NCBI GenBank assembly: GCA_949358305.1
Contig: OX442318.1
Coordinates: 3,706,501-3,770,500, forward strand
DNA from: Strigamia acuminata
Lineage: Eukaryota; Arthropoda; Chilopoda; Geophilomorpha; Linotaeniidae
Length of the DNA: 64,000 nt
Reading direction: 5' to 3'
A program made the translations under genes and the position numbers. The notes beneath the pieces were generated by a model. That model ran no database searches and was not told the origin of the DNA. It saw only the letters and a list, made by a program, of their open reading frames with translations. The number at the start of each line of letters is the position of its first letter. Position 1 is the first letter of the stretch. Shown in pieces: positions 22,908 through 32,859 of the stretch.

Positions 22908-25900
22908 TTACAATTTTGGTTGTGGGTTTAGCTTATTGACAAGAATTGTTGCAGATTTGAAAAAAAAATGTATTCCAGTTAAGACAGACAAACCGAGAGT
23001 GAGACTGAGAGTGTTGCCGATATCGGAAACCAAGGCAACAAATGAATATTTAAATTCTTCAACAATTGTTTCTACCTTGTTTGACGGGAAAGCAAAATTA
23101 CTCAATGTCGAATCGAAAATCAATGGTGGTGTACTGAATTCATTGATCTTGTAGAACGCTTGTTTACAAGGACGATTGCACAAACATTTCTTCTGCACAT
23201 TGGTGTTAGTGCGTATTTCGTAGTACAATGTTCTCACGGCTTTGGCTGTTGACGAAGAGTTGCAGAAAGCGAGGCCTTTTTTGAATGCAAATGGCATGCT
23301 ATTGGATGAATTAAATGAGCAGTAAAAATTCAGGTGAAGTTGTTGAATACTTGTGTGGTTATTCTTTTACCTGCACAGTTGTTTGCTCTTTATTTTGTTT
23401 TCCAAACAGCGGCTTTTACAGATGTAATAGTCTGTTGTGTTTTGATTGCAGCGTATGCTTTTGGTGTTGAGATAATGGATCTGAAGTTTAAATATAATTT
23501 AATAGTTTGCACAAACAAAATCACGTGATTGAAATTTATTTTCGTACATTTTGATTGGTAAGCAAAGACATGGTATTCATTGAAGTAGGGAGGGCTGAAT
23601 TGAAATCGTATGAAAAATCTGGATCTTCAATTGGTGTGATATAAACCTATTATTAAAAATGTACAAGTTTAGATTGTGTGGATTATTTTGAACTTACGTA
23701 TGTAAAATCCGGTTTACAGGAGGGGTCTTTCATTTCTGATATATATTCAATAAACATTGTAAAACATCGATATTTTATAGGACCTAATTTCAAATACATA
23801 TTTTTAAATTCTGTTTTTATTTCTTTAGAAGAATGAAAAATTACCAAAGGAATGTTTAACACAAGTACTGTGTGGATTTGGGAATCGAGTAAATGTTCGA
23901 ACATCAAATAGGTCTCCGGAATATGGATTCTGCAAGTTTTAAAGCCAGGTAATAGAATGGCCAACTCAAAAAAGGAGTATAGAGTTTTAAATGGGTAGCT
24001 TTACTTACAATCGTTTTGATTATGGTAGAGCTTAAAGGCTTTATATAGGCCATTTGCCACAATCTAGGTACAGTTAATCCGTTCCAGTTGACAAGATCCA
24101 ATAAGTCTACATTGCATTTTGTATTAGTTTGATTCTGTTGTTTGAAATATTTTTTTTTCTGGTTTATGAGTTTTAGATTATGCGGTCCTGCACAAACGAT
24201 GATGTTTGGAAAAGTTATGTTAGCTGGATCCTCAATTGATACAATTGTTTGAATGGGTTCATTCAAATACAGCCGGATTTTTTGTTGGAGTATTAACCCA
24301 CTGAATCCAAACAAACAAAGATAAATCAGTGGCTGTAGACGAGCCATGTTAGATTTTGATGTGTGAGTTTGTGGAGTTTTTATGGTTTGTATGTTAGCTT
24401 CAATTCTTCTGGTTATGTCGCCTTTGGGAGTTATAAGCTTCGCCGTGTACCACTGAGCAATAACCAAAACCAGGTTGATGAAGGAGAGAAGAGAGAGTCC
24501 TAACCAAAGTCCAAGATTGCCACCAAAGTCAGAGACCAAGCTGATGAAATCGTAGATTAAGCGTTCTTTCAAAATTGTCACGTGGTTGTCAATCAGGTAT
24601 ATAATATTTGAGGATATGTTACTTTCGCTACGTTCCATCCGAAATGTCGGATGAACATGTGTAATTTCACAGCTCCTGGTACAACCACAGTCAGGTTCAG
24701 GTGTTGGTGATACCATATCATTCAAGTTTTGTTTAATCATTCTTAAAGTTTCTTCAGAATTATTGCAGAGCTCATGGTGTTGTCCTCTGGAAAATCTTGG
24801 CATGTAGGGTAACCTGTCAAATATATTAAGATACCATACGATGATTTTTTTTTCTTGCAAAATTAGAACAGTGTGCAACGTTGCAGTCAGCTTGATCGTG
24901 GTCTTAGGCCGAAGGAACGTAAGGCCTAATTTGTGTTATAAATGCGACAAATTGTGATTTTTTTTCTTGGCAGTGCTATTGGTTTAGCCTAATTATTGGA
25001 AACTTATAAAAGAAGCTCTTTTGAGTGTGAATCGGGTTTTTTATTGTTCGCAATAAATGTATTTCGTAATTGACTTGCCAACAATGATTATTGCCCAATA
25101 ACTTTTCAGTGCATCGTTTCCCACATTCTATGTATTCCTCCACTGGTACACAGGGCTGACTTCTGGTGTTTATTAAATGATGCTGAAACATAAATATTTA
25201 GTTAAGTCAATAGCAGAATCCACCTGAACAAATTTAATAGCTAAAGAGTATTGTAGAACTCGCCTCTTTTATACGTATTCCAACTATGGTATTCGTTGTT
25301 GCTGATGTTATCGCATATCCATATTGGAAATCAAATGGGTATGTCACTCCTATCTGAAATTAAGCATAATGAAATCATCAAGTTCTCAATTCACTGATAT
25401 AATTCACTTTTTTTCATTGGCGGGTTGTTTTGCCAAGTCCTTTTTTGGCGTATTGTGCGCTTTTTTGCTTTTGGTTACCTCAACCGAATCTTACATGCTA
25501 GAGTGGGTGTGGGAATTTGGAGGGAGTTTCTCCCTTTCTTAGTTTTGGAAATTTTGTGATTTTGGATTCATGGTTTTCGATTGATTAGGATGTTGAGGGT
25601 TTGGACCGGGGGCAGATTAAAATTTTAGGGGGCCCCAGACAAACTTTTTCTTGGGCCCCTTGTAGAAAAAATTAAAACTGTATAATTAATTTTTAGCCTA
25701 ACATTGGATTTCCCAGCCTAACATTGGATTTTTTGGCCTACAATAGGATTTTCTGGCCTAAAATATGATTTTCTGGCCTAAAATATGATTTTCTGGCCTA
25801 AAATATGATTTTCTGGCCTAAAATATGATTTTCTGGCCTAAAATATGATTTTCTGGCCTAAAATATGATTTTCTGGCCTAAAATATGATTTTCTGGCCTA

Positions 25901-28639
25901 AAATATGATTTTCTGGCCTAAAATATGATTTTCTGGCCTAAAATAGGATTTTCTGGCCTAAAATAGGATTTTCTGGCCTAAAATAGGATTTTCTGGCCTA
26001 AAATAGGATTTTCTGGCCTAAAATAGGATTTTCTCGCCTAAAATAGGATTTTCTCGCCTAAAATAGGATTTTCTGGCCTAAAATAGGATTTTCTGGCCTA
26101 AAATAGGATTTTATGGCCTAAATTAAGATTGTCTGGTCTAAAATAAGATTGTTTGGTCTAAAATAAGATTGTTTGGCGTAAAATAGAATTTTCTGGCCTA
26201 AAATAGGATTGTCTGGCCTAAATTAGGATTGTCTGGTCTAAAATAAGATTGTTTTGCGTAAAATAGAATTTTCTGGCCTAAAATCGGATTGTCTGGCCTA
26301 AATTAGGATTTTCTGGCCTAAAATAGGATTTTCTGGCCTAAAATAGGATTTTCTGGCCTAAAATAGGATTTTCTGGCCTAAATTAAGATTGTCTGGTCTA
26401 AAATAAGATTGTTTGGCGTAAAATAGAATTTTCTGGCCTAAAATAGGATTGTCTGGCTGAAAATAGGACTTTCATGCCTTAAGCTTAGTACTCATAAGAT
26501 CATCTGCTAACAGAAGTGTATGCCCACAGACTTTTCTGTATGTATAGACTTAACAGAAAAGCCTTCAGAATCACGTGGTAGCAGAACATGTTCCAGTCTG
26601 TCACATCAGACTTTGTGGTACTCACAGCTCTAAGCAACAGAAAAGAAATGGTGAATGATCATGAAAAAGAAAAAAGATGGATGCTAATAAAAAAATTTAA
26701 GGCTACTTTTGGATTTAGGATGAATAGGATTGCTAGTTTGTTTTTAATTTTTAATTTTATTTATAAACTAATAATCTATTTTTATAAATAGAATATACAG
26801 TTGTTTGAATTTGTTGGCAGAACAGATTGCTGCCATATTTGAAACCGGTTAAAAAAAATTACAACTGGTCACAAATTGTCAAGACCGATTGCCACTTTCT
26901 GTGCCACATAAGTTTCTGTGCCTGGAAACGAAGATCAGCTTTCCGTTGCATTGACATGTTAGAAAGTTAATTTTTTATGTCACAGAACATATCTCACAGA
27001 CATTCCAAAACTGGGATGAAATTTGTGAGTACCAGTTTGTTCTGTAGGCAAAATTTCTGTGAGCAGACTGGTTTCCTACGTAGGAAACTGCTAATGAGTA
27101 CTAAGCTTAAAATAGGATTTTCTGGCCTAAAACAGGATTTTCTGGCCTAAAACAGGATTTTCTGGCCTAAAACAGGATTTTCTGGCCTAAAACAGGATTT
27201 TCTGGCCTAAAACAGGATTTTCTGGCCTAAAACAGGATTTTCTGGCCTAAAACAGGATTTTCTGGCCTAAAACAGGATTTTCTGGCCTAAAACAGGATTT
27301 TCTGGCCTAAAATAGGACTTTCTGGCCTGAAATTGGACTTTCTGGCCTGAAATTGGACTTTCTGGCCTGAAATTGGATTTTCTGGCTTGAAATTGGATTT
27401 TTTGGCTTGAAATTGAATTTTCTGGCCTGAAATTGGATTTTCTGGCTTGAAATTGGATTTTCTTGCTTAAAATTGGATTTTCTGGCCTAAAATTAGATTT
27501 TCTGGCCTAAAATTAGATTTTCTGGCCTAAAATTAGATTTTCTGGCCTAAAATTAGATTTTCTGGTATAAAATTGAAATTCATTGACCAAAAAATGAGTT
27601 TTCTGACCTAAATTTTTTTTTGCTGTTCTCAGGTCTAACTGAAGGAGGGGCCAATATTGGAACTCGGATGGAAGAGTATTTACCATGGTTAGGGATTGTT
27701 CTGGCATCAATTCTGGTATTTTAAAATCATGGGCAATTCTTGTATACATTTCAGAACCATGCAGTACATTTCTCACTGTAATTGAAAAATAAACGTAACT
27801 TATTTAAAAATTGCTAAAATTAATTCGGACAACTGACCTTTCAATCTGGTACATGTACCTCTTGGCATTAATTCTAATGTCAGAGTGTAGTTCAGAGTAG
27901 GGGTTGTCTGAGATTCAATAGAAGACATTTACTTTAATCATTAAGGAATAGTCAACTGAGAAGGATTTACTGGGTTATTTGTGGCCAAACAGATATCCAC
28001 AAACATACACTAGCTGCATTCAGAAACTAAAATATTTTGTGTTTTACTTCAATTTTAAACCAAAAATAACATTATTTCCTGTTTAAACCCATGGTAAAAA
28101 ACATAAAATACACTTAAACTAAAATTGTTATTTTTATTTTCGAATGCAGCTAGTAAAAAACTTACTTTGCGATGTGTTTCTGCGTATGCAAGAACATGCT
28201 GAGTTATGTGGAAACTGTAGTTTAAATTCCACAATTTAGTGAGATCAACATCTGGTCGTGTTATTAATTTATCCAAAGGGTTCAGTGCATCTTCTGGAGA
28301 TATGTATTCTCCAAATCTCTTGTTGTAGTAATCCACAACATACTTATTTAGTGGTATACATGTGTGTGTATCAGGAACTGGCAACTCTTCAATTTCGCTT
28401 TCGTAGACGTCGAGACCTTTTGGACTGGCCAGATAATAAGAAATGCGGTCATGCATTTGGTACGAATAGATGAGAATGCAGACGACGACAAGAAGAGCCC
28501 AAAAAACACGAAATACAATATTGTGTTTCTTATCGATCATTGGGTGAAATTCTTGAGGAAATGCCGTTCTTTGGTCTTCTTCTGCCATTAAATGTTTTAT
28601 GATTGAGCGAAGTCTTTTTCTCATTTGAATTGTAGCCAT
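22908..28639 (-). CDS. tandem two-domain DEG/ENaC channel, copy II (apparently intact, 810 aa)
   Basis: Eleven coding exons in minus order: 28639-28166, 27907-27838, 27775-27684, 25353-25264, 25182-25079, 24813-24009, 23929-23845, 23810-23698, 23646-23548, 23480-23371, 23298-22908. All phases join. Domain A (1-432): TM1 about 41-60, post-TM1 PVPDTHTC (87-94), RGTC motif, cysteine-rich block ending DCGCTRSC (318-325), TM2 about 362-397 with the selectivity-type GLS (382-384). Linker about 400-435 is basic and polar. Domain B (433-810): TM1 about 437-457, FPNIIVC (478-484), cysteines ending CLCNRPC, TM2 about 766-794 with GLS (783-785) but without the GG of domain A. Each half alone is a short DEG/ENaC subunit. 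No HG gating motif is seen before either TM1. Two introns start with GC and one is 34 nt. Unassembled 5' leader: an acceptor at 28644 precedes the ATG. The role in cation conduction is inferred from the family. Confidence 0.82.
25690..26468. repeat. 20-bp satellite in intron of channel copy II (left part)
   Basis: About 39 copies of the GGCCTAAAATAGGATTTTCT-type unit in several subfamilies (ATATG, ATAGG, ATTAAG variants). It is continuous with the block at 27112-27570 apart from a piggyBac-type MITE insertion. Confidence 0.93.
26483..27106. mobile_element. piggyBac-type MITE (TTAA target)
   Basis: A 624-bp element with 13-bp inverted ends GCTTAGTACTCAT, flanked on both sides by TTAA (26479-26482 and 27107-27110). 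It sits inside the 20-bp satellite. The small open frame at 26588-26791 has no recognisable transposase features. Confidence 0.85.
27112..27570. repeat. 20-bp satellite in intron of channel copy II (right part)
   Basis: About 23 copies, mostly the AACAGG subfamily, then AATTGG and AATTAG variants. It ends about 110 bp before the third coding exon of copy II. Confidence 0.93.
28014..28149. mobile_element. CTGCATTC-family MITE in intron of copy II
   Basis: A 136-bp element with ends CTGCATTC / GAATGCAG and CTAG duplications (28010-28013, 28150-28153). It lies 16 bp outside the first coding exon, next to its donor. The 57-kb copy has it at the same place, so this insertion predates that duplication. 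Confidence 0.8.
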
Positions 28640-29055
28640 TACACTGTAAAATATTATTCTTATTATTTGCTGACTAAATATTCCAGTTTTTTGTTTCCTG
28701 CTAAACTCTAAATTGCAAAAATTCTTATCTAACATACATGCAACATAATATAGAAATATATTGTGGTCCAGATAAGATTCTTCTTACAGCATACACTGTT
28801 TAAAAGGTTCTATCTCAATGTGTTCAAACTAATTAATTATTTAGAAATATGTTTATAGCATTATTGGCACTTCATCATAAATACCACGTGCTGGTGGTGC
28901 CACGAAGGCACGCCACACCAGCAACCAACTCGTCACACACAGGGAGGTTATCCCCATGTATGACGTGGTCAATTTGCCTTTACTTTTCTGCCGCACTTCC
29001 TTATGGCTCATGCAACTGCTCATGGAGGCTGTGGTGGATCTGACATCTCACCACT

Positions 29056-29295
29056 AAAGGCTAGTTCACATGCACGCGCTAACGCATGCGTTAGCGCACC
29101 AAAGCTGCTTCGTGCACGTGCGTTGATGTGAACAAGTTTGCATCGCCAACGCGCGTTGGCCGAAGCAACATGCGATTTTGTGCAATTTTGTGCGTTACTG
29201 CATGCGTTAACGCACGACGCATGAAGTTGAAATATTTCAACTTCATGCGTCGTGCGTTAGCGCATGCAGCAACGCATGCATGTGAACTAGGCTTA
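29056..29295. mobile_element. foldback MITE with a long perfect hairpin
   Basis: Outer inverted ends share CTAGTTCACATGCA. Inside, a palindrome centred near 29233 has arms of about 25 bp (CGACGCATGAAGTTGAAATA paired with its complement), and CGCATGCGTTA words recur. It lies within the hAT-derived insert. Confidence 0.7.
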
Positions 29296-29880
29296 AGCGC
29301 CACAGTGGTGAATAGGGAGGAGAATGGAGCAGCGCAGGGCATAACTCCTCTCCCTGGATTCACAACAACTCTTACACGTCCGTTTTGGTTGAGGCCAAAC
29401 ACTTCTCTCCACTCCACATAGGCCTGTGCGACGATAAGTCTTTCTAGCGAATGTGAATGCAATATTGGATTGTTGCGATTTTTTTGCGATGTATAGCGCG
29501 CTTAGAATGAGCGATAATATCGCAATATTGCAATATAACAAGAGATCCTGTTCAAGTGATGTTGCTGTTGACTTTTTATAGCAATCAAACTTTTTTAAAA
29601 TAACATTGCGAGGTGACATATCTATACTGTACAGCTTGCTGATTTGGTGCTTTCAAGATGACGGTCAACTGCTTAATTTCGGTCATTTTATCTTGCTGGG
29701 TCCATTCACATTAGATATTGGGATGGTAATTGTTTCGTTTTGTTTTGCAAATGAATAACGGATTCATTCACAATAGCATCAGCAATAATGCTTATACCAC
29801 TTTCATCGCCATCATAGAATGTCAATCGAAACCTATTTTACACAACAATTCGTACGTATCAGTCTTATAATAGTATTTTT

Positions 29881-31650
29881 TCAAACTAGTGCTAAATTTT
29901 TGGCTGTTACCTTTCGATAATGTTGATTCGAATCGATATACGTCTCATCTTCACAATCCGTATAATTTGAAAACAAACTTAAGGACGAATTTACAGCTTC
30001 CTCACTGCATAAGTCACGGATAATTTGATGGATAACCGGTATACAACACGATGCAGTAATATATTTTTCCAAACTCAATTCACTAGTAACTTGTTCAATT
30101 GGTTTCAGAATAGAGACGAGTGTTTCTAAAATATTTACGGAATGGATACTCGGTGACAGATGATGATATTTTGCACCATTTGCAAAAACACACATTAAAG
30201 CCTGGCGATTTCCTAAATAGCGTTCAATTAAGTGTAAACTAGACCACCAACTAGGGTTTCTCAAAAACAGGACTTTTTGAAAAACCGGTATTTTGGTATT
30301 TAGTGTTCAAAAAACCGGTAAACCGGTATTTTTCGGTAAATAAATATTTTTACTTTAACATTTCCTTTTTTAAAAAGTTAATTTTAAAAAATATCTTTTT
30401 TCTGAAGATTTTTTCACCATTTTGGATACGTTTTTTAATATATTTCACGTTCTAATTTAAAAAAAAATTATTATCTGGTTAATGTGTCTGCTTAAACCAG
30501 TTAATGAGATGGAATTCAGGGTCAAGTTAATAACACACTTCTTCAATGGGTTTTGTAATTTTGATGCCATTTTTAAAACATACAAAAAAAATTTCAATAA
30601 TTTTGAGAATTTTTTTTTAAAATATGGTAATAACAATCATAATAATAATAAATAATAATAACTTAAAGAAGTTGTTTTATAAATAAATTTACTTGCTCCT
30701 TTAAACCCATTTCAATCAAACAGGGTCAGGGAAAGGGGAACCACAAGTGAGTCAAACCCCTCAAGTGCGTGCCTCTCACATTCCTAATAATATTAGATTC
30801 TATTGGACCGAATTTTTACTCAAAAAAAATATAAAAAACAATAATAGTAATAATAATTAATTAATTAAAAATAAAAATAGTAAAAAACTGACCATTTCCA
30901 TCCCTAAAATTAAATATTTCGGCAGTGTTTTCCATATTTTTTTCCTCATAAAAACGGGTAAAAATACCGAACTAAAGACGGTATTCGGTATTCGGTTTTT
31001 TTATAAAAAATACTGGTTTTTGATACCGGTAAATACCGGTAGAGAAACCCTACCACCAACGAATTGCAATATCTGCTGGCAGTGTTTGCTTTGTCAAGCC
31101 CAATTGTTTTTGCTTTGCATGAAGATTGCGTTTCAGTATCGCAGAGTGCGCAATAGTACTTTGAGTTTTCTGGATATTCGTTAATAAATTTTGGATCTCT
31201 GTCGTTTTCAATATTTTGTTTACCGCAATATTTACCACATGGCCGAAACATGTTAGCTAATTCCATCGTCTTAACGTTTCGTCCATTATCAGTCGATGTG
31301 TCAACAACAAGGGACTCATCGATATCCCAATCAAGTAGCATTTATCTGAAAGTTGATTTGAGATTTTCTGCAGTGTGGTTAGCTGGCTCATGCTGACAAT
31401 TTAAATACATTGTCCGAAATAAAATGAATGGCCAATGACATATACCATTTCATGGCAACAGATGTTCAGCAATCTGTTGTCATACAGCAAAACTGCATTT
31501 GCTTTAAACTTAATTTGGCAATATCTCTAACTCTAGCATACAAACTTGGGGTAATGGAAGTAGAAAATGTCGTTCTGCACGGAACTGTATACTATGGTTG
31601 CATTACATGTAACATTTGCCTAAACCCGGCACGTTCAACCATATTGTCCG
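29881..31650 (-). pseudogene. hAT-superfamily (ZBED-like) transposase relic
   Basis: Reading leftward from 31650, conceptual translation shows typical hAT blocks: MVERAGFRQMLHVM, TPSLYARVRDIAKLSL, a CCMTTD segment followed by a stop where family members have GW, YMSLAIHFI, LVVDTSTDNGRN, then after a frame break STEIQ-like text through LPADIAIRWW, and WSSLHLIERYLGNRQAL after an inserted element. Stops and frameshifts show it is dead. The C-terminal dimerisation block of hAT proteins is not visible, so it is also truncated. Confidence 0.75.
30252..31052. mobile_element. non-autonomous hAT element nested in the hAT relic
   Basis: An 801-bp element with inverted ends TAGGGTTTCTC / GAGAAACCCTA and an exact 8-bp duplication CCACCAAC (30244-30251, 31053-31060), the hallmark of hAT transposition. 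It is rich in ACCGGTAAA / TACCGGTA words near both ends. It splits the transposase relic exactly at the duplicated codons. Confidence 0.9.
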
Positions 31651-31783
31651 GAATGCATTCTGTGGCGATAAAAACTCCAATACTTATATTTATTTATTTA
31701 TATTTATTGCTAAAAATCAGGGGTTGATCAATACCGGTTGCCCAGGTGCCTGGAAATTTGGTACCTGAATTTCTTAGCTTGCA

Positions 31784-31991
31784 GTTATGACTTGCAAAAA
31801 TGTAAAGTTTATTTAAATTATTATTATTATTATTATTATTTATTTAAGAACGGGGAATCGGCCAAACACCGGTAAACTAAGCACTTTTTGGCATCGTGCG
31901 ATCGAATGCGGCCGGTGTTTGGCAGATTTCCCATTCTTAAATAAATAATAATAATAATAATTTTTATAAACTTAAACCTTTGTAAGACATA
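31784..31991. mobile_element. hairpin MITE with (AAT)n arms
   Basis: An imperfect inverted repeat of about 80 bp per arm: CAGTTATG ends, ATT/AAT microsatellite, then GAATCGGCCAAACACCGG facing CCGGTGTTTGGCAGATTT. It would form a strong hairpin. It has no coding capacity. Confidence 0.7.
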
Positions 31992-32859
31992 ACTGCGCTT
32001 GCTCAAGATAATCAAAAACTTGATTATAGAATCGGTTAACCGATCTTTTAATCACGTTTTTAGAATCGCATTTTAGAAATTTGGAATTGAATTGCACCTA
32101 CTGTGTTTCTCTTACTGCGGCGAAAGCTTTTTGTTGTGTGCTGAAGATTTGTCAGTAGTAACTGGCTTAATCTAAAAGAGGGCCTAATCCCTTTGAAATG
32201 TGCGTAGAATATCTTCTCACCAATGTTCCATCAGTTGCAACAGGCGGTCGAATGACCAGTTGAAGTTACGAACGTGGCAGTTACTGTCAACATTTCAACG
32301 TAACATGTAAGTGTCAAGAAACGTACAATTCCAAAGTAAACAGTTAGTCCACAACCTTGACATTCGGACAAGTAGTGACCTGTTTTTTGTTCCTTCTGAA
32401 GGCACCAAGTTTGTGATAATTTGACAAGAGCAAATACGACCGATGTGACGCAGTCTTCTCATTGATTATTGCAATAGGCATCAAAACAAGATCCACGAAC
32501 AACACAAATGTCTGAAATGGTTTATTTCATGCGATTGAATCGTGATAATACCTGTTATTTCTAATAACCATCTACGTAATGTGTTGCAGGCAAGCAAAAC
32601 CCTCTGAAGAGGAAATTAAATTAAAAGAAATTAAAAATTAAGAAAAAATTGTTGTATAGATGGTAAATAATTAAACGTACTGTTAAATTTTTATGAAATA
32701 TACCAGGTGTCTTATGAAACACGAAGTTTTCCAATTTCTAAAAATTGCGTATGTTAGGAATTCCATAATGGCTGAAGTCTTAAACCTACATTCTAATTTG
32801 TATCTTGAGGAAACAAAGTAATGCGACTTAACTGCACAGAAGTTGACAAGGACCTTCTC

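Larger units (their letters stand above)
28850..32540 (-). pseudogene. membrane-protein exons split by a hAT insertion
   Basis: Two pieces, 28850-28990 and 31650-32540, together match the continuous hydrophobic reading frames at 58223-58620. The separating DNA holds a hAT transposase relic. The piece at 32270-32380 encodes a transmembrane-like stretch (RFLTLTCYVEM), and the piece near 28900 encodes TSLCVTSWLLVWRAF. The protein is not recognised. It lies upstream of the channel copy on the same strand and was duplicated with it. Confidence 0.45.

Noticed and set aside
23683-23964. Uninterrupted frame crossing the 34-nt channel intron
   Set aside because: It uses a frame that contains a stop in copy III and lacks conservation. 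The frame with SGDLFDVRT (SGDLIDVRT in copy III) is open in all copies and requires the intron.
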